Assembly (NCBI GenBank): GCA_026627305.1
Contig: JAPNVD010000027.1
Span: forward strand, 111,523 to 175,522
Direction: 5' to 3'
Origin: Sulfolobaceae archaeon
GTDB taxonomy: Archaea > Thermoproteota > Thermoprotei_A > Sulfolobales > Sulfolobaceae
Length of the DNA: 64,000 nt
Below, piece after piece: positions 32,543 to 41,530 of the stretch. Made by a program: the position numbers and the translations under genes. A model generated the notes under the pieces. That model worked only from the letters and a program-made list of their open reading frames with translations. It was not told where the DNA came from and searched no databases. Position 1 is the first letter of the stretch; each line of letters starts with the position of its first letter.

Positions 32543-33262
32543 TTAACGTCTTAATCTAAATCCTCCATCTGCAATAATAACTGTGCCATTAATCCATTCT
32601 AGATCTTCACTTAATAGCGTTGTGGCTATTGACGCATAATCCTCTGGCGGTGCAGAGGGGCTGCCTAATTTTCTTAAACTCTTCCAATTCCTGCCTGGTA
32701 CAAAACCAGGATCAATATCACCATAAGCTATGCCAACTACCCTAATCTCTCTATACAAGAGTTCTTGTGCGAGGACTTCAACTAATTTAGATAATGAGGC
32801 GGTAGTAATTGAATGTGATAGTCTATCCGGTGAAGGCTTTTCAATGCTGAAGATAGGAATTAAAAATATTATGGAAGAGCCAGATTTAAGGTGCTGTAAT
32901 GCTGCTCTTACAAGATAGATAGGATTATACAAATATGTTTCGATCATTTCGTTTAAACCTCTAGGATCTTCAATAGAATCCTCAGTACCGCTTCCAAAAT
33001 TAATTATTAGGTGGTCTAAACCCCCTAAGAGTCTTACACACTTATTTATTATCTCAAGTGCCTTTTCGTAACTCGAGGGTTCTCCCGTGACATATTCTAT
33101 TTTACCGTAGTCTGATAACATTGCCTTTATTCTAATTAGACTGTTCTCAGATCTTGAATTAATACAAACCTCTCCTCCATTCTTTAGGATAAAATAAGCC
33201 ATTGCAGGACCAACATCTTTGTTCAAACCTGCTATGATTACTTTCTTGTTTTTAAGACTCAT
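32543..33262 (-). CDS. degenerate SDR-family protein, catalytic residues lost
   Basis: A 239-residue protein with the length and layout of short-chain dehydrogenases: a Rossmann start VIIAGLNKDVGPAMAYFILK and the usual C-terminal WINGTVIIADGGF. The active site is not kept. The YxxxK motif reads H150-S-I-T-T154, the catalytic Ser region reads LIPIFS, and NNAG is replaced by NFGSG. It may be a non-catalytic binder or use other chemistry. It lies 7 bp from the YyaL-like gene on the same strand, so the two may be cotranscribed. I see no direct link to lysine synthesis next door. Confidence 0.7.
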   Translation of the reverse strand: MSLKNKKVIIAGLNKDVGPAMAYFILKNGGEVCINSRSENSLIRIKAMLSDYGKIEYVTGEPSSYEKALEIINKCVRLLGGLDHLIINFGSGTEDSIEDPRGLNEMIETYLYNPIYLVRAALQHLKSGSSIIFLIPIFSIEKPSPDRLSHSITTASLSKLVEVLAQELLYREIRVVGIAYGDIDPGFVPGRNWKSLRKLGSPSAPPEDYASIATTLLSEDLEWINGTVIIADGGFRLRR

Positions 33263-33268
33263 AAAATA

Positions 33269-35224
33269 CTACTTTTTCAATCTTGAATATAATATTTCCT
33301 GTATTTTTTCTGGTAAAATAACAGGCATGCTACAAGTAGTCCCCACACAAACATAAGCCCTGCTTTTCCCCGCTTGATATCTTATCATTTCTCTCACATA
33401 AGATGGCAACTCATCTCTTCTATCTACGCTAATCTTTTCAACAACTTTAAATGGATAATAAATTTCTAACGCTTTTCTATGTAGTCTCTCAGCATTTCCA
33501 TCCTTTTCATCTATTACAATTATGTGTGCAATACCCTTTATGTAGGAGCCTATAGAGTTTAGAAGACCCGCTAAAAATGCTGACCTCTCTGGCGTAATTT
33601 CAAATGAAAAGTTTTTAATTTCCTCATAAAAGTCCATGAAATCCTCTGATAATTGTGCAAGCTTCAACATACCTTTAACATACATAGAAGCTGATGACTC
33701 GTTAGGCATATCAACAACGTTGCTGGGCTTTTTATTGATTGATTCTGCAAGATTTATTGCACTGTACTCATATTTAGGATCTCCAGTAATCTCGTATGCT
33801 GAGATGAGACTAAGGATTGCGGAGTAATAGTCCTCATCTAATCCCTCTTTACCACCATCTAATCTTCTCGTAATGTTACTTTTACCCGTAACTTTTTTCA
33901 CAACGTTTAATGCTTCCTCTAGGCCAAAATTTGTTATAGAGTAGGCATACAAGAGCGCTTCCGCAATCCTACAGTTTTGATAAGTGTAAAGGTTTTCATC
34001 TCTATATGGGAATTTTCTTGTTTTCTTTCTATATTCTAAAAGCTTATTCCTTAACTCATTAAGATAGGAGAGCGCTTGAGCCTCATCTTTTTGGAGTGCC
34101 TGTGCCAACTCCTTGGTTTTCAGACCTCTATGTAAGACCTTTCTACCTTCAACTAGGGGTGCATTGTTGAGGTCAAATATTAGTCTCACTAACTTTCTTT
34201 CTTCTTCGTTTTCTATCACATCATATATTTCCTTATCTGTCCACGTATAATACTTACCTTCTACTCCTTCACTATCCGCATCGATACTTATCGCAAATCC
34301 TTCTTTATCCTTTAGATAAAAATCGTTTAACATGTTATTAACGGTCAAACTCAAGGCATCAAGTATTTCAAGATCCCCAGTATAGAGGTAATAGGAAGTG
34401 TAATCCTGAATTAATTCAGCGTTATCTATTAATAGTTTCTCGAAATGAGGTATACTCCAATACTTATCAACAGTATACCTGTGAAAGCCTCCTCCTACTT
34501 GATCGAAAATGCCTCCATAATACATTTGCTTTAGTGTAAATATTCCAAAGTCCCTAGGTGCTGTATCTTTTGCCCATATAGAGTAGTTAAGTAACAGGAT
34601 GTCTACACTTGGATGGGGAAACTTCATGTTGTTTTCTAGACCACCGTTTTCTAGATCTGCAGCTAACATTATATAAGAAACAGCGTTTTCAACACCTACA
34701 AAATCTGTACTCCCCTTATTAAAGGATTCAACATTAAACAGTTTAGGATCTGCCGCGTTTTCCAAGATTTCTTCTCTTTTTGTCTTCCACGTTTCTATTA
34801 TAGTTTTTAATAGTCTTCTGAAACCCATTCTCCCTTGCCTATCCACTGGTGGATAATATGTTCCGCCAAAGAATATTTTCCCATCAGGGGTCAAAAATGC
34901 AGTTAAAGGCCAACCGGATTCTCCTGTTAAGGTGAATACAGCATTTTGTAGCATCCTATCAACATCAGGCATTTCATCTCTATCTACTTTTATAGGTATG
35001 AAATTCTCGTTAACTAACTTTACAACTTCAGGATCTTTATAGGTTTCCTCATCCATGACGTGGCACCAGTGGCACCAGGCGGCTCCAACATCAACTAGTA
35101 TGGGTTTGTTTTCTTTTTTAGCGACCTCAAAAGCTTCCTCTGACCATGTGTACCAGTTAATTGGATGGTCAATAGCAAGACGTAGATAAGCGCTTTGCGA
35201 TTTCAATAATCTCTCATTAACCAT
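33269..35224 (-). CDS. YyaL/SSP411-type thioredoxin-domain protein (DUF255)
   Basis: A 651-residue cytoplasmic protein. Residues about 20-160 form a thioredoxin-like domain with DVGAAWCHWCHVM (Cys51, Cys54) and VDRDEMPDVDRM. The rest is an alpha/alpha toroid resembling N-acylglucosamine epimerase or glycosidase barrels: GGFHRYTVDKYWSIPHFEK and ISIDADSEGVEGKYYTW. This matches COG1331. Its function is not firmly known; a redox or sugar-related role is suggested by the domains. The length is normal for the family. Confidence 0.85.
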   Translation of the reverse strand: MVNERLLKSQSAYLRLAIDHPINWYTWSEEAFEVAKKENKPILVDVGAAWCHWCHVMDEETYKDPEVVKLVNENFIPIKVDRDEMPDVDRMLQNAVFTLTGESGWPLTAFLTPDGKIFFGGTYYPPVDRQGRMGFRRLLKTIIETWKTKREEILENAADPKLFNVESFNKGSTDFVGVENAVSYIMLAADLENGGLENNMKFPHPSVDILLLNYSIWAKDTAPRDFGIFTLKQMYYGGIFDQVGGGFHRYTVDKYWSIPHFEKLLIDNAELIQDYTSYYLYTGDLEILDALSLTVNNMLNDFYLKDKEGFAISIDADSEGVEGKYYTWTDKEIYDVIENEEERKLVRLIFDLNNAPLVEGRKVLHRGLKTKELAQALQKDEAQALSYLNELRNKLLEYRKKTRKFPYRDENLYTYQNCRIAEALLYAYSITNFGLEEALNVVKKVTGKSNITRRLDGGKEGLDEDYYSAILSLISAYEITGDPKYEYSAINLAESINKKPSNVVDMPNESSASMYVKGMLKLAQLSEDFMDFYEEIKNFSFEITPERSAFLAGLLNSIGSYIKGIAHIIVIDEKDGNAERLHRKALEIYYPFKVVEKISVDRRDELPSYVREMIRYQAGKSRAYVCVGTTCSMPVILPEKIQEILYSRLKK

Positions 35225-35249
35225 AACTAATATGTTGAACTACCAAAAA

Positions 35250-36308
35250 TTAAATCCGACTTAGTAAAAGATTATTATTTGCAAGTAATTCCTTAACAGC
35301 AAAATAGTATGTTTTAACCCCTATCATTAACTCATCGACACTAATCTTTTCATAAGGGGTATGTTCTAGTTTTGAATCTCCCGGACCATAAGCTGCTATA
35401 TTTTTTGTAATCTGCTGCAAAATGTTCATATCACTTGTCCCGTTCTTTCTAACAAGTTTCGCTTTAATACCCTGTGATATAAGGCCTCTCATTAGAGCCC
35501 TTACTACTCCTGTGTTCGGAGATACCTTAATTGGTTTAGAGTGATCTACAATTTCCATCTCGCATTCACTGAAGGTTTGCTTAAACTTCTCAAGGATGGA
35601 ATCTTCATTAACGTTTTGAGAATATCTTATATCAAATAGCACTTCTACACTACTTGGTGAAGCATTGTGAACTTCACCGCCCTTTATCATTGTTGGGACT
35701 ATGACAGGTTTATCATAATCAGTGGGTAAAGATGAAATCTTAAGTAGCCTTTCAGCAGTGCTTAAAATAAGGTTATTTAAGGATGAGGAAGAATGCTCTG
35801 CTGTAGCACTACACTTTACTTTTATTTTATAGGAGCCTCTATATTCTATAGCTACATTATAGGTACTAGTGGGCTCACCAATTACTATAGCATCATATTT
35901 TACGCCCCTCTCAAGTAATTCCATAGCGCCTGAACTCGTGCTTTCCTCTCCTGAGAGGGCTGCGAATGTTACGTTTATTCCTTCTTGTGCAAGAAGTATT
36001 GTTGCTAAAAGCATACTTATTAGCGGACCCTTGGCATCCACCGCTCCTCTTCCGTAAATATAATTCTCTTCAATTCTCGGTTCTATAAAACCTGGAATAG
36101 TATCTATGTGTGAGGCAAGCAATATGTTTCCATTTCCTATAAGATATGAATAACTCTTAGTAATCTCTAGTTTAAGACCATAATTACTTGCAACTCTTTC
36201 AAAAAACTCTTCAGCTCTCCTCTCTTCTCCTGAAGGAGTGTAGATGGAGACGAGATCATACAGAAGTTTTTTTGCGTTCTGTCTCAATGATTCCTCTTCT
36301 AGCGGCAT
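35250..36308 (-). CDS. lysK: [LysW]-lysine/[LysW]-ornithine hydrolase
   Basis: A 352-residue M20-family metallopeptidase that releases lysine, or ornithine in the arginine branch, from LysW. Metal motifs: [27 protein letters not shown] (bridging Asp), [13 protein letters not shown] (Glu-Glu) and [16 protein letters not shown]. Bacterial ArgE and DapE share this fold. The ATG at 36308 overlaps lysJ by 53 bp; an in-frame TTG at 36287 is a possible later start. It is the last gene of lysW-lysX-lysJ-lysK. Confidence 0.92.
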   Translation of the reverse strand: MPLEEESLRQNAKKLLYDLVSIYTPSGEERRAEEFFERVASNYGLKLEITKSYSYLIGNGNILLASHIDTIPGFIEPRIEENYIYGRGAVDAKGPLISMLLATILLAQEGINVTFAALSGEESTSSGAMELLERGVKYDAIVIGEPTSTYNVAIEYRGSYKIKVKCSATAEHSSSSLNNLILSTAERLLKISSLPTDYDKPVIVPTMIKGGEVHNASPSSVEVLFDIRYSQNVNEDSILEKFKQTFSECEMEIVDHSKPIKVSPNTGVVRALMRGLISQGIKAKLVRKNGTSDMNILQQITKNIAAYGPGDSKLEHTPYEKISVDELMIGVKTYYFAVKELLANNNLLLSRI

Positions 36309-37419
36309 TTAAGGCCCACTCCATATCTTCTGTTGTTATCATATATGGTGGGAGGAACCTTATTGTAGTTATCCCTGCCTTTAACGCTATTACTCTTTCC
36401 TGTTGCATTATATTGATAGCTAATGAGGGGTTAAACCTTAGATCGACACCTATCATTAAGCCCATTCCCCTAATTTCCCTTACAGACCTAAACTCAGATA
36501 AATTCTCCCTTAAGAGTTTGATGAATGTTTCTCCTTTTAACCTAGCCTGTTCTGGTACATTAAAAGTCTTGAGGACTTTAGACGCTCCAGTTACTGCAGC
36601 AGCTGCTAATGGATTGCTGCCGTATGTTGAACCATGATCTCCTTCTTCTAGGTTTTGTGCTATCCAGTCAGGCATAAATACTGCACTCACTGGGAATCCT
36701 CCACCTATAGCCTTTCCTGCTGTAAATATATCTGGCTCGATTCCAAAGTGTTGAAACGCCCATACTTTACCTGTCCTACCAAAGCCCGTTTGGACTTCAT
36801 CTACTATCAATAAAGCTCCTTTTTCCTTGGTCACTTCCCTTAAAGCTTTCATGAATTCGGGAGTAGCGGGGTTAACTCCTCCTTCACCTTGAATTGGCTC
36901 AACTATAACAGCAGCTACATCCTCATTTATCTTCTTCAGTTCCTCTACACTGTTGAAAGTTAAGAACTCTACGTCAAGTAATGGTTCAAATGGTTCTCTA
37001 TACTTTTTATTCCATGTGACAGAAAGGGCTCCGAAAGTCCTCCCGTGAAATGAATTCTTGAAGGCTATAAATTTCTTCCTTTTCGTAATCTTCCTAGCCA
37101 CCTTTAACGCTAGCTCCACAGCTTCTGCACCACTGTTCTGTAAAAACACATTGTTAAAGTTAGTAGGAACTAGGTCTGAAAGCTCTCTTAACATCTCTTC
37201 CCTAATAGGGGTTTCAAATGCAGGTGTTAATGTCATTACTTCGTTCATTTGCTTAATTAGATATTCTATGACTATCTTATTGTTGTGCCCCAAGAAGGCA
37301 ACTCCATGACCTGCGTGAAGGTCTAGATATTTGTTATCCTTATCGTCCCAGACGTATTGGTTTTCAGCTTTTACTATTTTTAAACCTCTTGAGCCGAAGA
37401 ACGAGATTAATTTTATCAT
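36256..37419 (-). CDS. lysJ: [LysW]-aminoadipate semialdehyde / glutamate semialdehyde aminotransferase
   Basis: A 387-residue class III PLP aminotransferase of the ArgD/LysJ group. Motifs: [82 protein letters not shown] and [18 protein letters not shown] with the PLP Lys. It transfers an amino group from glutamate to the carrier-bound semialdehyde. Because only one such gene is here, it probably serves both lysine and arginine, as described for Sulfolobus. It overlaps lysX by 4 nt. Confidence 0.94.
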   Translation of the reverse strand: MIKLISFFGSRGLKIVKAENQYVWDDKDNKYLDLHAGHGVAFLGHNNKIVIEYLIKQMNEVMTLTPAFETPIREEMLRELSDLVPTNFNNVFLQNSGAEAVELALKVARKITKRKKFIAFKNSFHGRTFGALSVTWNKKYREPFEPLLDVEFLTFNSVEELKKINEDVAAVIVEPIQGEGGVNPATPEFMKALREVTKEKGALLIVDEVQTGFGRTGKVWAFQHFGIEPDIFTAGKAIGGGFPVSAVFMPDWIAQNLEEGDHGSTYGSNPLAAAAVTGASKVLKTFNVPEQARLKGETFIKLLRENLSEFRSVREIRGMGLMIGVDLRFNPSLAINIMQQERVIALKAGITTIRFLPPYMITTEDMEWALNAARRGIIETERKKTSV

Positions 37420-38264
37420 TTCTTTATCAACTCCTCGATCTTCCTTATTAAAAATTGTGATACGTTAAATCCCGTAACTCTGACAGTATTTTTATATTCA
37501 GGGACACCGTTAACCTCATCAACAATATAACCTCTTTCCTTATCTTCAAAGATATCCACTCCTAGGAAAAACCCTCCTATGACTTCTCTTACCTTTAATG
37601 TTAATTCTCTTAGCTCTTCATCTATCTTTAGCGGTTCAGCCTTTGCACCTAACGCAGTGTTTGTCCTCCAATTTTTATCGTTTACTCTGTAAATTCCAAC
37701 AGGAACTTCATCACCTATTACAAATATTCTGATATCTCTATTTGGCTTGTTTACGTATTCTTGAATATAATAGGAATCCCTAAATTTCTGTATTGAATAA
37801 GATTGATATTCAACATAACTCCTCAATGTATCCTCATCTTGTGCTTTAGCTACCATTCTTCCCCAACTACCCTCTATTGGTTTAATAACTACAGGATATC
37901 CTATTTTATTAGCTAACTCTAGTGCCTTCTCTGGGTTAAAAGCGATACCCGTTTTAGGCGTTGGAATATTATGTTTGCTGAGAAGAAAAGTTGTGATCGC
38001 TTTGTTTTCGCATCTGATCAGTGTGTTATAATCATTAATTACTGTAAAGTTTAGGCTCTCCATTACTAATGAGGAGAGCAACGCCTTATTATGTGACACG
38101 CTTCGCTGTATAAAAACGTCAATCTCTTGTTCTCTGCGTTCATTTGTTAAAAAAATTGAGTCTTTTGTATACTCTAATTTAACTTCATGTCCCAACTTTT
38201 TTGCTTCTTCTATTAGATTCCTTTCTTCCCAGCGAGGGATGTCATATAAAATTCCTATTCTCAC
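37416..38264 (-). CDS. lysX: alpha-aminoadipate--LysW ligase LysX
   Basis: A 282-residue ATP-grasp ligase that attaches alpha-aminoadipate to LysW. Motifs: [39 protein letters not shown] and [26 protein letters not shown]. The Asn-Thr pair at 259-260 is the LysX counterpart of Gly-Phe in ArgX. The GTG at 38264 is chosen because it gives 282 residues, the same length as ArgX, aligns these pairs exactly, and overlaps the lysW stop as GTGA. A TTG at 38273 would add three residues. Confidence 0.94.
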   Translation of the reverse strand: MRIGILYDIPRWEERNLIEEAKKLGHEVKLEYTKDSIFLTNERREQEIDVFIQRSVSHNKALLSSLVMESLNFTVINDYNTLIRCENKAITTFLLSKHNIPTPKTGIAFNPEKALELANKIGYPVVIKPIEGSWGRMVAKAQDEDTLRSYVEYQSYSIQKFRDSYYIQEYVNKPNRDIRIFVIGDEVPVGIYRVNDKNWRTNTALGAKAEPLKIDEELRELTLKVREVIGGFFLGVDIFEDKERGYIVDEVNGVPEYKNTVRVTGFNVSQFLIRKIEELIKK

Positions 38265-38431
38265 TCTCCCCAATCCTCACCTATCTGCTCTGCTAACCTT
38301 AAGCTCATCTTACCATCTTCTTTAACTACTTCTAATTGAGCTCCACACTCATGTTCAACTACTTCACCAGGTAAGGCATCATCTTCTACTTGAACTTCGC
38401 CATTACATACGGGACATTTTAGTAGAACCAT
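38261..38431 (-). CDS. lysW: amino-group carrier protein LysW
   Basis: A 56-residue acidic carrier protein. It starts [17 protein letters not shown] and ends in EDWGE, the hallmark C-terminus; Glu56 accepts the substrate through its side-chain carboxyl. Zinc ligands are probably Cys6, Cys9, His27 and Cys29; the third position is His here, where some bacterial LysW have Cys. It carries aminoadipate for lysine and glutamate for arginine while LysZ, LysY, LysJ and LysK act on the bound intermediate. It is the first gene of lysWXJK and overlaps lysX by 4 nt. This small gene is easily missed by length cut-offs. Confidence 0.96.
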   Translation of the reverse strand: MVLLKCPVCNGEVQVEDDALPGEVVEHECGAQLEVVKEDGKMSLRLAEQIGEDWGE

Positions 38432-38463
38432 ATTAATCGAATAGTATTTCTTTAGGTAATGTC

Positions 38464-38472
38464 TATATAAGC
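38464..38472 (-). promoter_or_regulatory. TATA box of lysWXJK
   Basis: On the minus strand CTTATATAG is centred about 36 nt before the lysW ATG, predicting a start of transcription near 38441 and a leader of about 10 nt. Confidence 0.5.
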
Positions 38473-38488
38473 TTTATCGTACTGAATG

Positions 38489-38503
38489 GTTCGAATTTAG
38501 AAC
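38489..38503. promoter_or_regulatory. 15-bp palindromic operator upstream of lysW (putative LysM site)
   Basis: GTTCGAATTTAGAAC fits a perfect GTTCnAAnTTnGAAC dyad, the form favoured by Lrp-family regulators. It lies about 17 bp upstream of the lysW TATA box. The same sequence with a weaker right half occurs at the homocitrate synthase promoter (22899-22913) at nearly the same distance from its TATA box. Sulfolobus LysM activates lysWXJK from a site in this region in published work; identity of this site is inference. No lysM gene is in the window. Confidence 0.65.
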
Positions 38504-38531
38504 TATCATACGCAAGAGAAGTTTGTTACGA

Positions 38532-38554
38532 GCTTTTATATGTGGCTTTTATAT
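38532..38554 (+). promoter_or_regulatory. tandem TATA-like repeats in the lysW-lysY gap
   Basis: GCTTTTATAT occurs twice, at 38532-38541 and 38545-38554, 13 bp apart, reading toward lysY. If used, transcription would start near 38563-38580 and lysY would carry a leader of over 100 nt. A nearer TATA-like AAATATTTAAT lies at about 38651-38661. Apart from the operator and inverted repeat, the 257-bp gap holds no other clear feature. Confidence 0.3.
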
Positions 38555-38674
38555 TAGTGTGCTAGACCTTTAAAAATTAGTATAAGTATATGAAATCAAC
38601 AAATCGGACTCGTACCCATTTTGAATTAAATATCCACTGTTTTTGGATTAAAAATATTTAATATCCTGTCTTCC

Positions 38675-38695
38675 CTGTCACATAGTTTGTGACAG
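38675..38695. repeat. perfect inverted repeat covering the lysY start codon
   Basis: CTGTCAC - 7-base spacer - GTGACAG. The right arm begins with the GTG start codon of lysY. It could be an operator at the transcription start or an RNA hairpin hiding the start codon. Confidence 0.55.
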
Positions 38696-39750
38696 AAAAA
38701 GTTAGAGTTGCAATAGTGGGTGGCTCAGGCTATACTGGTGGTGAGCTGCTTAGGATCCTAGCGGTTCATGATAAAGTAGAGATCACTATGGTGACCTCAA
38801 GAGAGTATACAGGAAAGCCAATCACGCTAGTCCATCCTCACTTAAGAGGGTTTTTATCGATGAATTTTACTAATTTTGAACTAAATAAAGTAGGAGACAA
38901 GGCTGATGTAATATTTCTAGCATTACCTCATGGTGTTTCACTACATTATGTCCCTAAACTTCTTGAAATGGGACTTAAAGTTGTTGATTTGAGTGCAGAC
39001 TATAGGTTAAAGGATCCAAATCTCTATAAGGAATGGTATGGTTATGAACATCCCTATCCCGATCTGTTGAAGAAGGCAGTATATGGTCTGCCTGAACTAC
39101 ATAGAGAGGAACTTAAAAATACCTCATTAATAGCTTCACCTGGATGTAATGCTACAGCCACTATTCTAGCTCTTTCTCCTATAGTTAAGCACGGAATTAC
39201 AAGGGAGTTAAGGTTTGTAAGCGATGTCAAAGTAGGTAGTAGTGAAGGAGGGGCTAAACCACATGAGGGAAGTCATCATCCAGAAAGGGAAAATGCAATA
39301 AGACCATACGAAGCTGATGGGCATAGGCATTCTGCTGAAGCGGAGCAGGAGTTGAGTATTTTAGCTGGAAAACCCGTAAAAGTGAGTATTGTGCCCCATG
39401 CAGTTAGTAACATCAGAGGCGCCCTTGCCTCATCACATGCCTGGATAGATGACGAGAACATTGATGAACTAAAGATCTGGAAATTAATAGCATCGTTTTA
39501 CACGGGCAATAAGTTCATAAGGATTATCAGAGGGGGTATACATCCATATCCTGACCCTAAATATGTTATTGGTAGCAATTTCGCGGATATAGGCTTTGCT
39601 TTAGAGAAAAGAGTTGGTAGGTTAACGGTTTTTGCTGCAATTGATAACTTAATGAAAGGTGCTTCAGGTCAGGCTGTTCAAGCCTTTAACATAATGATGG
39701 GATTTCCAGAGGATTCTGGTTTAAGAATACCTCCATTGAGGCCTGCCTAA
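38689..39750 (+). CDS. lysY: [LysW]-aminoadipate 6-phosphate / glutamyl phosphate reductase
   Basis: A 353-residue ArgC-like NADPH reductase. Motifs: AIVGGSGYTGGELLRIL (NADP site), LALPHGVS, SADYRLKDP, ASPGCNATATILAL with the catalytic Cys, and GGAKPHEGSHHPERENAI. It reduces the carrier-bound acyl phosphate to semialdehyde. It starts with GTG inside an inverted repeat. It is divergent from lysWXJK and followed by lysZ after one nucleotide. As the sole copy here it likely serves both lysine and arginine. Confidence 0.94.
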   Translation: MTEKVRVAIVGGSGYTGGELLRILAVHDKVEITMVTSREYTGKPITLVHPHLRGFLSMNFTNFELNKVGDKADVIFLALPHGVSLHYVPKLLEMGLKVVDLSADYRLKDPNLYKEWYGYEHPYPDLLKKAVYGLPELHREELKNTSLIASPGCNATATILALSPIVKHGITRELRFVSDVKVGSSEGGAKPHEGSHHPERENAIRPYEADGHRHSAEAEQELSILAGKPVKVSIVPHAVSNIRGALASSHAWIDDENIDELKIWKLIASFYTGNKFIRIIRGGIHPYPDPKYVIGSNFADIGFALEKRVGRLTVFAAIDNLMKGASGQAVQAFNIMMGFPEDSGLRIPPLRPA

Positions 39751-39751
39751 G

Positions 39752-40546
39752 ATGATAGTGGTTAAAGTTGGTGGGAGGGTAATTAAGGCAGGTATTGATA
39801 ATATTCTTGCAGATCTATTGTCTATAAACGATAAGATTGTTTTCGTTCATGGAGGAGGAGATATCGTTACAGAATATTCAAAAAAGATGGGAATAGAACC
39901 AACTTTCGTTACATCCCCTGAAGGTATAAGGAGTAGATATACTACTAAAGAAGAGCTTGACGTTTACGTAATGGTCATGAGCTGGATAAATAAAAGGATT
40001 GTTGTTGAGTTGAACAGTAGAGGTAAAAGGGCTATAGGGCTAAGTGGTGCTGATGGTTTATTGATGCTGGCTTCGAGAAAGAAGAGGATAATGATAATTG
40101 ATGAGAGAGGCAAGAAGAGGATCATTGATGGTGGTTATACTGGCAAAATAACTGCTGTAAATAAAGAAGTGATACAAGAGCTCTTTAAAAGTTTCGACGT
40201 AATAGTTGTTTCCCCTATAGCTATGGATCCTGAGGAGAGGACTTTGTTAAACGTTGATGGGGATCAAACAGCTTTCAGTATTAGCGTTGCGTTATCTGCA
40301 GACTACCTTATATTGCTCACTGATGTTGAGGGGGTTATTTTCAATAATACTGTTGTACCATCATTGAAACCTCAAGAGGCTAAGGAACTGTCATCTAAGA
40401 TTGGTCCTGGCATGAACAGAAAGCTATTGATGGCAGCTGAGGCTGTGAATAATGGCGTAAAAAGGGTTGTTATCTCTTCAGGTCTTTTAGAAAAACCTGT
40501 TACGAATGCTTTAAATTCGAAAGGTACTATAATTACAAATATTTAA
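39752..40546 (+). CDS. lysZ: [LysW]-aminoadipate / glutamate kinase
   Basis: A 264-residue amino acid kinase of the ArgB/LysZ group. It starts MIVVKVGGRVIK, and has VFVHGGGDIVTEYSKKMG, IGLSGADG, NVDGDQTAFSISVALSADYLILLTDVEG and GPGMNRKLLMAAEAV. It phosphorylates the side-chain carboxyl of the LysW-bound substrate. It is separated from lysY by one nucleotide, so the two form one operon. It resembles N-acetylglutamate kinase, but no N-acetylglutamate pathway genes are seen. Confidence 0.94.
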   Translation: MIVVKVGGRVIKAGIDNILADLLSINDKIVFVHGGGDIVTEYSKKMGIEPTFVTSPEGIRSRYTTKEELDVYVMVMSWINKRIVVELNSRGKRAIGLSGADGLLMLASRKKRIMIIDERGKKRIIDGGYTGKITAVNKEVIQELFKSFDVIVVSPIAMDPEERTLLNVDGDQTAFSISVALSADYLILLTDVEGVIFNNTVVPSLKPQEAKELSSKIGPGMNRKLLMAAEAVNNGVKRVVISSGLLEKPVTNALNSKGTIITNI

Positions 40547-40577
40547 TGATGTTTTTATAATCTTTTTACATGGATTA

Positions 40578-40590
40578 AAGTTTATATACC
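40578..40590 (+). promoter_or_regulatory. TATA box of the serA operon
   Basis: AAGTTTATATACC is centred about 28 nt before the serA ATG at 40613, predicting a leaderless transcript. Confidence 0.55.
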
Positions 40591-40612
40591 AAATGTTTAA
40601 ATAAATGAAATA

Positions 40613-41530
40613 ATGCGAGCCCTAATTATAGATCAAGTCTCAGAAAAGTTAATAAACTCATTAAAGTCAGGAGGAATCCAAGTATCATATTCACCTGGAT
40701 TACCCAGAGAAGAAGTAAAGAAATCATTAAAGGATTATGAAATACTAGTGTTCAGAAGTAGGTTAAAGATAAGTAAGGAAATAATAGATAGTGGTGAAAA
40801 TTTACGTATATTAGCTAGATATGGTGTAGGGTTAGACAATGTTGATATTGACTATGCAATAAAGAAGGGAATTGCAATAATTAACGCACCTAACGCTCCA
40901 AGCATTAGTGTAGCTGAACTAGTTATAGGTTATATAGTTATGCTAAATAGGAACTTATATACAGTTATAAAAATGGTTAAAGAAGGAGAATGGCCTAAAG
41001 GAAAGTTTATAGGAGAAGAAATGTATGGAAAAACCATAGGTATAGTCGGTTTTGGGAGAATTGGGAAGGCTACTGCAAGGTATGCTTCTCTATTGGGAAT
41101 GAAAGTGTTAGCTTATGATGTTATTGATGTTAAAAAGGAAGTTCAAGCTATAGGAGGAGAGCAAGTTCCGTTAGAGGAGTTGCTAAGGAGAAGTGATGTA
41201 ATATCCCTTCATGTCCCACTAACTCCTCAGACCTATCATATGATGAACGATACTACTTTCCCACTAATTAGGGATGGTGCTTTATTTATAAATGCAAGCA
41301 GAGGAGAAGTAGTTGACACCGTTGCCCTATTAAAGCATTTAGATAGGTTAGGTGGAGTAGCGTTAGACGTTCTAGAACAAGAACCACCTAAAGATGAGAT
41401 ATATAGGAAAGTTATATCTCATCCAAAAGTGATAGTTACCCCACACATAGGTTCTGAGACAAGGCAGGCGATGGATAGGTTAGCAGAAGAATTGGCTAAT
41501 AATATATTGGAAGCGGTGAAAAGGCTTTGA
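40613..41530 (+). CDS. serA: D-3-phosphoglycerate dehydrogenase
   Basis: A 305-residue D-2-hydroxyacid dehydrogenase: the two-domain core without the C-terminal ACT domain of bacterial SerA. Motifs: LARYGVGLDNVDIDYAIKKG, GKTIGIVGFGRIGKATARYA (NAD site), INASRGEVVDT with the catalytic Arg, and VTPHIGSET with the catalytic His. It oxidises 3-phosphoglycerate to phosphohydroxypyruvate. The pairing with the next aminotransferase gene (4-nt overlap) supports serine synthesis over other hydroxyacid dehydrogenase roles. Confidence 0.9.
   Translation: MRALIIDQVSEKLINSLKSGGIQVSYSPGLPREEVKKSLKDYEILVFRSRLKISKEIIDSGENLRILARYGVGLDNVDIDYAIKKGIAIINAPNAPSISVAELVIGYIVMLNRNLYTVIKMVKEGEWPKGKFIGEEMYGKTIGIVGFGRIGKATARYASLLGMKVLAYDVIDVKKEVQAIGGEQVPLEELLRRSDVISLHVPLTPQTYHMMNDTTFPLIRDGALFINASRGEVVDTVALLKHLDRLGGVALDVLEQEPPKDEIYRKVISHPKVIVTPHIGSETRQAMDRLAEELANNILEAVKRL

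Noticed and set aside
36287..36308. Long lysK-lysJ overlap as a sign of frameshift
   Set aside because: Both proteins have complete motifs; the overlap is explained by start choice (ATG 36308 or TTG 36287).
38590..38661. 23-codon ORF in the lysW-lysY gap (MKSTNRTRTHFELN...)
   Set aside because: No ribosome site or well-placed TATA, no known motif; this length is expected by chance.
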